Positions 33,490 to 42,558 are shown, counted from the stretch's first letter. The stretch: 64,000 nucleotides of DNA from an uncultured Clostridia bacterium (GCA_934621505.1 CAKTUU010000001.1:186001-250000), one strand, 5' to 3'. Made by a program: numbers and translations. Notes: generated by a model not told the origin, from the sequence alone.

Positions 33490-34618
33490 ATTCTTCCCGG
33501 AAGATTTGAATGCACAGGGTGCCTTCGCCGGTGCTTTCCGCCAGAATGCGGATGGGGTAGGCGCAATCGTTGCGGAAAACCAGGTTCAGTGAGGAATTGC
33601 CCACCGCCGCGTCCTGGTGCATGGGCAGGTACTTGGCGCAGCCCGGGCCGTGGGGACGGCGCATCAGAATGGTGATGTCCGGCAGCTGGCGAATGGTGTT
33701 GTACAGGGTGGAGGAGCACTGGCAGGTGCCGCCGCCATAGCCCAGCTGGCTGCCGCCGTCAATCAGCACAGGGGCGGGATAGTAGCCGTTGCTTTTGCGG
33801 TAGGGGCCGATCTGGCTGTTAAAATCCAGCGTTTCGCCGGGCTGCAGGGTGCGGGTCATCAATTCGCAGGCGCGCACAATGTTCTTGCAGCGGCCATCGT
33901 TGCCCTCCTTGCCGGTGTTGTATTCAAAAAAGCTGCAAAACGCGGCAATGGGGGTATCGCTGCTGTTTGGCTCCAGACTTTCCGACACAACGGTCAGGTC
34001 GGTTAAAATCCGGGCGTCGATGTAGCCGTAGCTGCGCCAGCAGATGACCTTGGCAAAGCCGTCCACAAATTCCAGAATGGCAATTTTGCTGCCCGCGCCG
34101 GGGCGGATTTTGTTAACGTCCGCGTCCAGCGAGGGCTGGCTGTAAATATTGGCCGTTTCGGTCAGGGTGGCCACAAACTGGCTGGGAACCACGCCATAGG
34201 GCGGGGTGGTTTCCGGGTCCAGCACGGTCATGTTTTCATCCACCCAGGTGCGGATGATGTACCCCACATGGCCGTTGTACCCGGCCAGTACATAGGAGGG
34301 ATACACCGCGTATACCGTAACGGTTTCCCAGGCGTCGATGGCGCATACCACATCGCTTTCCCCGTCCTGCCTGGTTCGCATGCGGATGGAGGTGCCGTTG
34401 GCGGTAAAGGGCTTGATCCGGGCGGTATACAGGGGCTTCATGCCGGTAATGTCCGCTACGGCGCCATCGGCCTCCACGGCTTCCTCATCGTCGGCGATGC
34501 CCTCCACCTCCATACCGGCGGCCTCCAGGGCGGCCAGGTCCGCTTCTTCCTCTGCCAGGGCGGCTACACCACCCAGCAGCAGGCAAACGCTCATCAGCAG
34601 AGCCAGCATTTTTTTCAT
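33488..34618 (-). CDS. Secreted VanW-family protein with SH3-like repeats
   Basis: 376 residues from ATG 34618 (AAAGGA upstream). A signal peptide (MKKMLALLMSVCLLLGGVAALA) is followed by an acidic linker, two SH3-like regions (RMRTRQDGESDVV, YSQPSLDADVNKI) and a C-terminal VanW domain with FNSQIGPYRKSNGYYPAPV and GGGTCQCSSTLYN. VanW occurs near vancomycin-resistance genes but also widely in spore formers with unclear, wall-related function. No van cluster is present here, so resistance should not be inferred. Confidence 0.9.
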   Translation of the reverse strand: MKKMLALLMSVCLLLGGVAALAEEEADLAALEAAGMEVEGIADDEEAVEADGAVADITGMKPLYTARIKPFTANGTSIRMRTRQDGESDVVCAIDAWETVTVYAVYPSYVLAGYNGHVGYIIRTWVDENMTVLDPETTPPYGVVPSQFVATLTETANIYSQPSLDADVNKIRPGAGSKIAILEFVDGFAKVICWRSYGYIDARILTDLTVVSESLEPNSSDTPIAAFCSFFEYNTGKEGNDGRCKNIVRACELMTRTLQPGETLDFNSQIGPYRKSNGYYPAPVLIDGGSQLGYGGGTCQCSSTLYNTIRQLPDITILMRRPHGPGCAKYLPMHQDAAVGNSSLNLVFRNDCAYPIRILAESTGEGTLCIQIFREE

Positions 34619-34652
34619 CCGATTGCATCCTTTCCAAATGGTCTGCGGTCTG

Positions 34653-34661
34653 ATTATACCA
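34653..34661 (-). promoter_or_regulatory. Extended -10 promoter of the VanW gene
   Basis: Minus strand TGGTATAAT, 35 bp before the start codon, without a clear -35. Confidence 0.55.
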
Positions 34662-34705
34662 TACCGGGCGCGCCATGAAGAAAACCGGCGCAAATTTTAC
34701 AGCTT

Positions 34706-36271
34706 CTACCGGCCGCTGAAACGGCCCAGAAGGAATTTGCCCCGGCTGAACAGCGACCGGACCGCCTTGCGGTCCAGCAGGTAATTCACCGCCAGGGTAA
34801 CGGCGCTGGCATACAGCACCAGCATGGCCGCGTACATAAACCAGGAAAAGAACCGGCGCGGCGGGCTGACCCACAGCAGGCAGGGGGCGGCCATCAGGGC
34901 CACGGTCAGCAGCATGCGCAGGTTGCGGCGGGCGCTGGGCTTCCAGCTGAGGCCGGTAATCTGACTGGGCACCAGCCGCATCAGCAGCACCGCCCGCAGA
35001 ATGTTGGACAGGCTGACTCCCGCCACAATGCCGCACAGGGAAGCCTCCGGGCCATAGGGTCGCAGGCCCAGCCCCAGTCCCACGCTCAAAACGGTGGTGG
35101 CGATGACCTGGGCCAGGCACTGGCCCCGCACCTCGCGGAATTTGCCGCTGGCGCTGATCATCAGGTTCAGGGGAATGCGCATATGGGTGGTGACAGCCTC
35201 CAGAATGATCAGCATACCCAGCACGGGTACATTGTAATTCACATCCTGAATGCCGTGGGTGTACAGGTTCACAAAGGGCACGATCAGCACGGTCGCCACG
35301 CCGAACAGCACGGTGACCGCCATGTCGTACAGGCACTCAAAATCCGTGTAGGCCTGCTGAAAGGATTCCCGGCTTTCGCTGACCATCAGGTTGCCAAAGA
35401 TGGAATAGATGCCGGTGGTCGCCATTTTCAGCACGCCCCACAGGCCCACGGTGACCATGTGGTATACGCCGTACACGCTCAGCATACCCGCGTCCCGGGT
35501 CACCAGAGTGCCGAAGATAACCCCCGCGCCCTGCTGAAACACATTGGTCAGTTCCATGTACAGCGCGTCCCACCGCTTGCCCAGGGCGGATTTGTCCGGC
35601 CTGGCAAAGGCGTTGACCTCCGGATAGTATTTTTTTACATAGCGGGACAGCAGCACCGACCGCACCAGAATGGTCAGGGAGGCAGCCAGCCGCACCACGA
35701 TAACGTCCTGTCCCAGATAGGGCAGCACCACAATCAGCGCGGTGGAAAGCAGCAGGGACGCCATGGAGGCGAGCGACACCACATAGGTGCGCTGATCCGC
35801 CGTCAGCAGCACCCGGTAACGGGCCATGGTAAAGAACTCCAGCGCCCCGCTGACCCCCATGGCCAAAATGAGGGCGATAACGCTGAGGCGGCTCATCAGG
35901 GAGCCGTCCATGGCGTGAACCGGCATAAAGAAGGGATAGGCCACGGCGAATATGGCGGTAATGGCGGTAAAGAACCAGCCGGCGGAGTTATAGAATCCCC
36001 GCGCCGCCGACACAATGCCGTTGACGGCGGGCATATCGTGTCGGGCCAGCGGCTCGTACAGGGCAGCGTTGGCGGCGGCGGCCAGCCCGGATTCCACCAT
36101 TTTAAAATAGCTTAAAAATTCCGTGACGGATACAATCAGCCCGTTTACCTCCGACCCGTAGTAAAGAATCATCAGCCGGGGGGTGACAAAGCCCAGCAGC
36201 ATGGCTGTCAGCTGGTATACGGCGGTGGACAGGGTGTTTTGCACAAAGCGTGCCGTGCGGGTCTGCTTCAA
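34706..36271 (-). CDS. Polysaccharide flippase (MOP superfamily, Wzx-like)
   Basis: 521 residues with 13-14 hydrophobic helices. The start (FVQNTLSTAVYQLTAMLLGFVTPRLMILYYG) and the motif VNGLIVSVTEFLSYF fit polysaccharide-synthesis flippases that turn lipid-linked repeat units outward. It is the last gene of a minus-strand cluster with LicD, pyruvyltransferase, aminotransferase and a cytidylyltransferase fusion, so its cargo is likely the substituted glycan those enzymes build. The gap to the upstream gene is 63 bp with no terminator visible. Confidence 0.88.
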   Translation of the reverse strand: MKQTRTARFVQNTLSTAVYQLTAMLLGFVTPRLMILYYGSEVNGLIVSVTEFLSYFKMVESGLAAAANAALYEPLARHDMPAVNGIVSAARGFYNSAGWFFTAITAIFAVAYPFFMPVHAMDGSLMSRLSVIALILAMGVSGALEFFTMARYRVLLTADQRTYVVSLASMASLLLSTALIVVLPYLGQDVIVVRLAASLTILVRSVLLSRYVKKYYPEVNAFARPDKSALGKRWDALYMELTNVFQQGAGVIFGTLVTRDAGMLSVYGVYHMVTVGLWGVLKMATTGIYSIFGNLMVSESRESFQQAYTDFECLYDMAVTVLFGVATVLIVPFVNLYTHGIQDVNYNVPVLGMLIILEAVTTHMRIPLNLMISASGKFREVRGQCLAQVIATTVLSVGLGLGLRPYGPEASLCGIVAGVSLSNILRAVLLMRLVPSQITGLSWKPSARRNLRMLLTVALMAAPCLLWVSPPRRFFSWFMYAAMLVLYASAVTLAVNYLLDRKAVRSLFSRGKFLLGRFSGR

Positions 36272-36334
36272 GAAAAAGCGCTCCTTTGTGAAAGATACCC
36301 GGGAAGGATAGCACCCCCCGGGAGGAATGTCAAG

Positions 36335-37639
36335 CTACCGCAGGGGCGTGCCGCTTTGGCCGGTTAACTGGCAGATGGCGGCGGACACCTGGGGCGCGAT
36401 CTGGGCGGGGGCCTTTCCGCTGGCGATGGCCCGCAGAAAGGCCACCAGCTCGTAGCGAATGCCCTCGCCGTCCAGCTGATAGTAATAGCGGCGGTTATCC
36501 GCCGGGTTTTCGTAGCGCAGCTCAAAGTAGTCGGTTTTCCACCAGGGGGCGGGCACCCAGGCGTAGCCCTCCGTGCCGGAAACGATCAGTTCCCCCTCGG
36601 ACTTGACGCCCTTGCCCACCTTGACGCTGGCCACCGCGCCGGGATAGCGCAGATCTATTTTGGTAAACAGGTCGAAGCCATCCTCCGCCAGCAGGGAGGC
36701 GGAACGGGCCTCCACGTAATCGGTGCCCAGCAGCTGCAATACCGGCAGCAGCGCCTGGGGACCGAAGGCGCACAGGCTGTTCCAGGCCAGCGCCCGGTCC
36801 TCGCCGGGGCGCAGGCTGGTGCAGGTGGCGTCCACGCTGACCACCCGGCCGATTTTGCCGGTTTTAAGCAGCAGCAGCAGCCTAGAATAGGCGGTGGAAT
36901 AGGCGGTTTTGTTGCCGTCCGCCAGAATCAGCCCCCGGCCGCGGGCCAGGTCGAACAGGTCGTCGCAGGCCCGGGCGCTGAGGGCGATGGGCGATTCGCA
37001 CAGCACATGCCGGCCCGCTTCCAGCGCCTTGCGCACATGGCTTTCGTGCAGGCTGGGGTGGGACGCGATATACACCGCGTCGCAGCCCGGCAGAAGCGTG
37101 TCGTAGTCCTGCTGGGGCAGCGCCTGCAGGGCGCGGTCCAGACGGCTTGTGTCCCGGGCGCAGATGCCGGATAGACGCACCCCGTTCACCCAGGCGCTTT
37201 CGGCGGCAAATTTGTTTAAAATGGCGTTTTCCCCCACCAGCCCCAAGGCGATTTCCCGGCTTTGTGCGCGCAGGGCGCTGCTGGACACGCCCTGGGTGCG
37301 GGGCAGGTACACCACCCGGCAGTAGGGGCGCAGGTAGTCGAACTGCCCTTCCCAGTCGGATCCAACGGTAAAAATATCGATGCCCAGCCGCTGGATGTCG
37401 TCAATCTTCTGGCCCTCGTATTCCTCCACAATGATCTGGTCCGCCAGACCTGTGGCGCGAACGCCCTCAATGCGCTCCACCAGGGTTTGCTGCACGTTGA
37501 TTTTGCCCCGGCTTAAATCAAAGCCGTCGGCGGTGACCCCCACCACCAGCATGTCCCCCAGCGCCCGGGCCCGCTGAAGCAGGCGGATATGCCCCTCGTG
37601 CAGCAGGTCAAAGGTGCCGTAGGTGATGACCTTCACCAT
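36335..37639 (-). CDS. TagD-like cytidylyltransferase fused to a Gfo/Idh/MocA-like domain
   Basis: 434 residues; AAGGAGG precedes the ATG. Residues 1-125 match glycerol-3-phosphate cytidylyltransferase: YGTFDLLHEGH (HxGH at 14-17), GSDWEG at 93-98 and PRTQGVSS near 113-120. From about 128 a Gfo/Idh/MocA fold follows. Its opening LGLVGENA is a degenerate nucleotide loop, and the usual EKP motif is ESP (215-217), so the catalytic Lys is Ser216. The fusion should make a CDP-activated small molecule, with the second half perhaps supplying or binding the precursor. It lies 13 bp after the aminotransferase gene. Confidence 0.85.
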   Translation of the reverse strand: MVKVITYGTFDLLHEGHIRLLQRARALGDMLVVGVTADGFDLSRGKINVQQTLVERIEGVRATGLADQIIVEEYEGQKIDDIQRLGIDIFTVGSDWEGQFDYLRPYCRVVYLPRTQGVSSSALRAQSREIALGLVGENAILNKFAAESAWVNGVRLSGICARDTSRLDRALQALPQQDYDTLLPGCDAVYIASHPSLHESHVRKALEAGRHVLCESPIALSARACDDLFDLARGRGLILADGNKTAYSTAYSRLLLLLKTGKIGRVVSVDATCTSLRPGEDRALAWNSLCAFGPQALLPVLQLLGTDYVEARSASLLAEDGFDLFTKIDLRYPGAVASVKVGKGVKSEGELIVSGTEGYAWVPAPWWKTDYFELRYENPADNRRYYYQLDGEGIRYELVAFLRAIASGKAPAQIAPQVSAAICQLTGQSGTPLR

Positions 37640-37652
37640 CGGTTTTTCCTCC

Positions 37653-38714
37653 TTACAGCAGGCCCCGGCGCAGCATGGCCCGCAGGGCGTCCTCCAGCGC
37701 GGCGTTGTCGCCGGGGGTCAGCGCGCCCAAATGCCCTACGCGGAAAACCCTGTCCCGCAGAGCGCCGCCGTTGGGGCAAACCCAGATGCCGTATTCGTCC
37801 TTCAGGGTTTCAAAAATGGCGTAGGCGTTCTGGCGGCGGGGCATCAGCGCCGTTACCGCGTTGGAGGGCGTTTCCGGCAGGGTTTGAAAAGGCAGGTCCG
37901 CCATCCGGGCGCGGAAATCCCGCGCCAGCAGAGCGGTATGGTCCAGCTGGCTTTGCGCGCCGCCCGCGGCCACAATCTGCCGCAGCCGTTCATGAATCTG
38001 CAAAAGAATGCCCACCGCCGGGGTAAAGGGGGTCTGGCCCCGCTGGCCGTTTACCAGCGCCTCCCGCAGGCTCAGGTACAGGCAGCGGTCAGGGGCGGTC
38101 ATGGCCCGCTCCACCGCCCGGGGCGACAGCATAACCGCCGATACCCCCGGCGGGCAGGCCAGCGCCTTTTGGGAGCCGGTCAGCAGCATGTCCGCCATGT
38201 CCACCGGGTCGGCCAGAAAAGCGCTGATCGCGTCCGCAATCAAAAACAGGCCGTTGCGGTCGCAAAAATCGTGAATCAGCCGTGCGTCATAGGCGACGCC
38301 GGTGGAGGTTTCGCACAGGTTGACCAGAAAACCGGTGTAGCCCTGTCCCTCGTAGGGGGCCAGATGCTCGGGCGTCAGGGCCTGGCCGGGCCGCAGCTCA
38401 ATCTGGGTAACAGGCACGCCGTGGATTTGGCACATCTGCACAAAGCGCGCCCCAAAGCTGCCGCCGTTTACCGCCAGCACCCTGTCCGCCGGGGTAAAGG
38501 CCGCCATGACGGCGGCCTCCATGGCGGCTGTGCCGCTGCCGGTTAAAAACACGGCGCGGCTGCCGGAGGGGGCGTTCACCAGACTTAGCAGCATCCGTTC
38601 GTTTTCCAGCATGGTTTGGGAAAATTCCGCCGTGCGGAAATAGGGCACGGGATTGGCCCCCAAATCGCAAAGATCGGGGGCCATCTGCACAGGACCTACG
38701 GAGAAGTTTAGCAT
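37653..38714 (-). CDS. Class V aminotransferase, AEP-transaminase/SPT-like
   Basis: 353 residues. Fold-type I PLP enzyme with the cofactor Asp in IADAISAF (about 161) and Schiff-base Lys183 in LLTGSQKALACPPG. The opening NFSVGPVQM and GSGTAAMEA resemble 2-aminoethylphosphonate-pyruvate and serine/alanine-glyoxylate transaminases. With the cytidylyltransferase fusion and LicD it may make an amino compound to be CDP-activated; the true substrate is not evident. No phosphoenolpyruvate mutase gene is visible, which argues against a complete phosphonate pathway in this window. Confidence 0.85.
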   Translation of the reverse strand: MLNFSVGPVQMAPDLCDLGANPVPYFRTAEFSQTMLENERMLLSLVNAPSGSRAVFLTGSGTAAMEAAVMAAFTPADRVLAVNGGSFGARFVQMCQIHGVPVTQIELRPGQALTPEHLAPYEGQGYTGFLVNLCETSTGVAYDARLIHDFCDRNGLFLIADAISAFLADPVDMADMLLTGSQKALACPPGVSAVMLSPRAVERAMTAPDRCLYLSLREALVNGQRGQTPFTPAVGILLQIHERLRQIVAAGGAQSQLDHTALLARDFRARMADLPFQTLPETPSNAVTALMPRRQNAYAIFETLKDEYGIWVCPNGGALRDRVFRVGHLGALTPGDNAALEDALRAMLRRGLL

Positions 38715-38730
38715 GGAAAAAATCCTTCTT

Positions 38731-39840
38731 TCATCGGGTCAGCAAATCCAGTTCGTTTTGCAAAAAGGCCAGGCTGTCCCGCCGGGCCGGGGCCAGCGCC
38801 GCGTCCACCGCGTCGTAATCCACCGTGGGGGCGACCGCCTCCCGGCCGGTCACCAGCAGGCGGCCGGTCAGGCCCATCAGGGACAAAAGCTCACCGATTT
38901 TGCCATCGCACTGCTCCCGGGAAAACAGGTAGAAGGGCCGCTTTAGCTGCACGCTGAAGATCATGCCGTGGTAGGAATTGGTGACCACGCACGCCGCGTG
39001 ACGCACCAGCGACAAAAATTCCTCCACACCGGCCTGATAAAACATGGGGTGATGGGCGGCGTTTTCCGCCCGCAGGCTGATTTCCACCACCTGCACGCCC
39101 AGACGGCGGGCCGTTTCCATGGCAAAGCGCTCCATGGCCGGATTGTAGCGGCGGGCATACAGCAAAAGATACTCCCCCGCCTGCTGCCGGGGGGCGATGA
39201 TGGGGGCGTAATCCTCCGCGGTCAGCAGCAGTGTGGGATCGATCACCCGCTGAACCGGCACGGAGGTATGGTCCCGCACCCAGTTTACCATGGGGCTTTC
39301 CCGCAGGCCGATGGCCAAAAAGCCCTGCAGCTTTTGCGCCAGCACAGGCAGGGTATCCGGGCCAAAGACCGCGTCGCCGAAGCTGGCGGCATAGGCGGCG
39401 CTGCGTCCCTGCATAACCGGATAGCGGGCGTAATAGCCGTCGTCAAAGCCAAATTCATCCGTGCAGAAAATGGTGTCGCTGCCGCACAAAAAGCCCTGCA
39501 GCCCCTCGTCCGTAGGACAGCTGGCAAAGTTTTGGGCGGTGTAGCGGCAATGAGTATTGCGAAACTGCCCGGCAAAAAAGCGCTGAAACTTTTGATAATT
39601 TTCCCGAATGGCGGGCAGGCTCATTTCGCACTGGCGGCGGGCCACAGGGTCCGTGTCCCACATATGGGCCATGGGATTCAGGGGATTCTTATCCCGCAGC
39701 ACCTCCGGCAGGTAGTCCACCAGCACGCTTTGGGCCCCCAGCTTGTCCACAGCCCGGCACATGGCCCAGGACTGCAGGGCGGAGCCGTAGTTGGTAAAAT
39801 TGCCGTAGCGGTTATAGCTGACAATGCCGATGCGGGCCAT
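38731..39840 (-). CDS. Polysaccharide pyruvyl transferase family protein
   Basis: 369 residues; GAGGAGG precedes the ATG. The beginning GIVSYNRYGNFTNYGSALQ and the late VVTNSYHGMIFSVQLKRPF are hallmarks of the CsaB/WcaK family, which puts pyruvate ketals on glycans using phosphoenolpyruvate. The fold is GT-B-like. It lies 11 bp after licD and 16 bp before the aminotransferase gene, so it is part of the same glycan-decoration operon. Some family members are not true pyruvyltransferases, so the reaction is probable rather than certain. Confidence 0.88.
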   Translation of the reverse strand: MARIGIVSYNRYGNFTNYGSALQSWAMCRAVDKLGAQSVLVDYLPEVLRDKNPLNPMAHMWDTDPVARRQCEMSLPAIRENYQKFQRFFAGQFRNTHCRYTAQNFASCPTDEGLQGFLCGSDTIFCTDEFGFDDGYYARYPVMQGRSAAYAASFGDAVFGPDTLPVLAQKLQGFLAIGLRESPMVNWVRDHTSVPVQRVIDPTLLLTAEDYAPIIAPRQQAGEYLLLYARRYNPAMERFAMETARRLGVQVVEISLRAENAAHHPMFYQAGVEEFLSLVRHAACVVTNSYHGMIFSVQLKRPFYLFSREQCDGKIGELLSLMGLTGRLLVTGREAVAPTVDYDAVDAALAPARRDSLAFLQNELDLLTR

Positions 39841-39851
39841 GGCGCACCTCC

Positions 39852-40622
39852 TCAGGCTTTCTGTCGTTGCGCTGTGTGCTGGCGCAGCATGCGCTGTCCC
39901 TCCGGGGGGCGCTGCATGTAGTCGCCGTATTGACGGGTGAGCATTTCGTCCCAGCAGGTTAACACGCGCAGGGGCACGCCCTCAAACAGGATATCCTGGT
40001 AGCTGTGGGTCATTTCCGCGGGCCAGATTCGTCCCAGCACCCGAAAATCCCCGTCGGGCACATGCACCAGACTGCCGTCGCCCCGGGCCCAGCGGGTGTA
40101 TACATGCCGGTACCATTTCAGCTTGCGCTCCTTGGAAAAGGGAAGCCCCAGCAGGTGGGTGCCCACCAGCAGAGAACGGTACTTTTTGGGGTAGCTGCTT
40201 ACGTCCACCTTGTCCTTGAGCATCCCCTGCAGGGTTTCCAGCGCCAGCACCCGCATTTTCTGCCTGCGGGGCGAGGCGCTGATGGGCTCGTAATGAAACA
40301 GGTCCACAAAGGGAAATTCGCCGTCGATGGGCTGGCGGGGCACCACCCGGGCCACCCAGGTGTCCGTTTCGGAAACGGTGTAGTCGGCGCTTTCCGTGGG
40401 AAACACGGCGATAAACCGCCGCCATGCGTCCTTGCAGAAGCCGATGTCCAAATCGTCGTCCCAGGGGATGAAGCCCCCCTCCCGCACGGCCCCCAGCATG
40501 GTGCCCCCCAGCAGGGTGTATTCAATGTGATGCGCCCGGCATACCCGGTCGATTTCCACCATCATATCCAGCAGGGTCTGCTGAATGCGCCGCATGCCGT
40601 AGGCGTTATCCTGCAAAGCCAT
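39852..40622 (-). CDS. LicD-family phosphotransferase
   Basis: 256 residues; AAAGGAGG precedes the ATG. The nucleotidyltransferase-like motif is intact: LLGGTMLGAVREGGFIPWDD (residues 37-56) followed by DLDIGF. In the family, LicD moves a phospho-substituent (choline in pneumococcus) from a CDP-activated donor to a glycan. The CDP donor is probably made by the fusion gene three genes downstream. It is the second gene of the cluster, 14 bp after the LRR gene. Confidence 0.9.
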   Translation of the reverse strand: MALQDNAYGMRRIQQTLLDMMVEIDRVCRAHHIEYTLLGGTMLGAVREGGFIPWDDDLDIGFCKDAWRRFIAVFPTESADYTVSETDTWVARVVPRQPIDGEFPFVDLFHYEPISASPRRQKMRVLALETLQGMLKDKVDVSSYPKKYRSLLVGTHLLGLPFSKERKLKWYRHVYTRWARGDGSLVHVPDGDFRVLGRIWPAEMTHSYQDILFEGVPLRVLTCWDEMLTRQYGDYMQRPPEGQRMLRQHTAQRQKA

Positions 40623-40636
40623 GGAAAGGGCCTCCT

Positions 40637-41641
40637 TTAGGGGAATGGAATGTATTTGTCGTTTTCAAAAATTTCCACAATTTTCAGGTATCGGGGGTGC
40701 CCCTGCCGCCAGCCCTCGGCTGTGGGATAGGTAATGGCGGTGGAGTTGATGGTGGTGTTGGGCAAATGCTCCTGCAGTTCCTTCAGCTGCTCGTCGGTGA
40801 TGGGGTTGCCGCCCAGCCACAGCCGGTCCAGCTTTTTCAGGTTGTACAGGGGGGTAAAATCGGTGATATTGCATTTGCCAATGTGCAGGTCGATCAGCTC
40901 GGTCAGGTCCGCCAGGGGAGAAATATCGGTGACGCCGTCGTTATGAATCAGCTCCAGATAGACCAACTGGTTTTGATAACGCAAGGGCTCCAGATCGCTG
41001 ATCTGGTTATCCGCCACAATCAGAATTTGCAGCTTGGGCAAATCCTTTAAAAAACGGATGTCCGTTACGGCGTTATGGCCAATGTCCAGGGCCTTTAAAT
41101 CAGGGCAGTGGCGGAAGGCGGCGAAATCGGCCTGAGTATGGCGGTTTTTGGTGTACTTGGCGTGACGGGTGCAAAAGGCCGTCAGGTCCGTTCGGATGAT
41201 GTGGTGGGCCATGTGGAACTTGCAGTTGAAGGTAACGCCGGGATAGTCCGCCTTCAGCCGGTCCAGTTCTTCCGCAGTGAACACATAGCCGTAGGTGGTC
41301 ACCTGGGTCAGGCAGGGGAGCAGGGCCATCACATCGGTCAACTGGGACAGCTTTTTGTATTCGCTGTATTTCAGGTCCAGATGCTGCGTGTCCCAGGGAA
41401 TATGGCGATTAAACGCGCGGATGCGGTACAAAAAAGTGCGCTGGGGGAAAGTATCCATCAGCAGGCGAATGTTGGCCGGACTCAGGGAGGTGGCGGTCAC
41501 ATCCACCACGGAAGCGTCGTTTGCCTGAATTTGCTGGATGGTCTGTTCCATTTTGTCAATTTTTTCAACGACCAGCGTATCGGCCAGGGCCGGAGCGGCC
41601 CAAAGCAGCAGAACCAGAAGCAGGCAAAGGATTCGTTTCAT
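40637..41641 (-). CDS. Secreted leucine-rich repeat protein
   Basis: 334 residues with a signal peptide (MKRILCLLLVLLLWAAPALA). From about residue 185 there are four or five LRR units of the SDS22/internalin spacing (LKALDIGHNAVTDIRFLKDL, LQILIVADNQISDLEPL, LVYLELIHNDGVTDISPLAD, LIDLHIGKCNITDFTPL, LDRLWLGGNPIT). The N-terminal 160 residues are unassigned. It heads the glycan-decoration cluster and has its own consensus promoter, so it may bind or organise surface material. No sortase or anchor motif was seen. Confidence 0.88.
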   Translation of the reverse strand: MKRILCLLLVLLLWAAPALADTLVVEKIDKMEQTIQQIQANDASVVDVTATSLSPANIRLLMDTFPQRTFLYRIRAFNRHIPWDTQHLDLKYSEYKKLSQLTDVMALLPCLTQVTTYGYVFTAEELDRLKADYPGVTFNCKFHMAHHIIRTDLTAFCTRHAKYTKNRHTQADFAAFRHCPDLKALDIGHNAVTDIRFLKDLPKLQILIVADNQISDLEPLRYQNQLVYLELIHNDGVTDISPLADLTELIDLHIGKCNITDFTPLYNLKKLDRLWLGGNPITDEQLKELQEHLPNTTINSTAITYPTAEGWRQGHPRYLKIVEIFENDKYIPFP

Positions 41642-41675
41642 CAGGCGAATCGCTTCCTTTCATTTATATGGAAAA

Positions 41676-41704
41676 AGTATATCATGGCCCCTGTGGACTG
41701 TCAA
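41676..41704 (-). promoter_or_regulatory. Promoter of the LRR/licD cluster
   Basis: Minus strand: TTGACA, 17 bp, TATACT, about 35 bp before the start codon at 41641. Confidence 0.85.
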
Positions 41705-41769
41705 GAAAAGGGCGCGCGCTGTTTCGACCGTCGAATTTGGCAAAAAACCTTCCTTTTTCAACCAGGACG

Positions 41770-41778
41770 TGATATAAT
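41770..41778 (+). promoter_or_regulatory. Extended -10 promoter of the coiled-coil gene
   Basis: TGATATAAT at 41770-41778 (TGN-TATAAT), 37 bp before the start codon; the -35 region is poor. Confidence 0.6.
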
Positions 41779-41815
41779 AAACAAAACCTTGAAACTGAAT
41801 AGGAGGGATTTTTCC

Positions 41816-42502
41816 ATGGCCGACACCAAAACCGCCGCCTCTACCACCCAAAGCAAAACCCCGCTGTATCTTGTGTGCGCCGCGCTGATTGTGGCCGTTA
41901 TTCTGGCCATTGTCGGCTTTACGGGCAAAAGTAATGTGCAGGCCCTGAATAACGAGCTGGCCGCCGCTAAGACGGAACTGGAAACCCAACTGACCGATCT
42001 GGAAACCGCCAGGACGGAAGCCGAAACCGCCAAGACCGCTCTGGAGGAGGACAACGCCGCCCTGACCGCCCAGCTGGAAGAAGTCCAGGCGGAAGCGAAA
42101 ACCCTGAAGACCGACTTGGAGACGGCTGCCTCCGCCAAGACGGAGCTGGAAACCAGGGCCGCTGATTTGGAAAAGCAGCTGACCGCCGCCAAGGCCGAGT
42201 CCGACAAGCTGCTGGAAGCCGCCAAGACGGAAAAGGCCGATCTGGAAAAGAAGCTGACGGAAGCCGAAACCGCCAAAACCACCGCGGAAGCCGCCCTGGA
42301 AACCCTGACTGCGGAAAACACCGCCCTGAAAGAAGCTGAGGGCAAAACCACCGCAGAGCTGTCCGCTGCCAAAACCGAAGCGGAAAGCAAGCTGGCCGAC
42401 GCGGAAAAGCAGAATGAAGAACTGACCCGGCAGGTAACCGACCTGGAAAAACAGGTGGAGGAATTGAACGCCGAGGTGAAAAAGCTCAAGACCAATCCGT
42501 AA
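41816..42502 (+). CDS. Membrane-anchored coiled-coil protein
   Basis: 228 residues from ATG 41816 (AGGAGGG upstream). One membrane helix at about 17-37 is followed by an almost pure heptad region rich in Ala, Glu, Lys, Thr and Leu (TELETQLTDLETARTEAET is typical) to the C-terminus. There is no enzyme motif and no Cys. Composition and repeats suggest a rod-like spacer on one face of the membrane. Similarity searches would be dominated by compositional bias. It is flanked by its own promoter and terminator, so it is a single-gene unit. Confidence 0.8.
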   Translation: MADTKTAASTTQSKTPLYLVCAALIVAVILAIVGFTGKSNVQALNNELAAAKTELETQLTDLETARTEAETAKTALEEDNAALTAQLEEVQAEAKTLKTDLETAASAKTELETRAADLEKQLTAAKAESDKLLEAAKTEKADLEKKLTEAETAKTTAEAALETLTAENTALKEAEGKTTAELSAAKTEAESKLADAEKQNEELTRQVTDLEKQVEELNAEVKKLKTNP

Positions 42503-42515
42503 AATAACCGTTTCC

Positions 42516-42552
42516 GGCCGTGGGGGTAGCGCATCCCCCGCGGCGTTTTTTT
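42516..42552 (+). terminator. Terminator after the coiled-coil gene
   Basis: Stem GCCGTGGGGG with CCCCCGCGGC around a short loop, then seven T. Confidence 0.88.
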
Positions 42553-42558
42553 ATGGGT

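Noticed and set aside
33488..34618. Vancomycin-resistance determinant
   Set aside because: VanW domains are common in spore formers. No vanHAX or ligase gene occurs in the window.
36335..38714. Phosphonate (aminoethylphosphonate) biosynthesis cluster
   Set aside because: The aminotransferase resembles AEP transaminase, but no phosphoenolpyruvate mutase or decarboxylase gene is present, and the cytidylyltransferase is of the TagD type.
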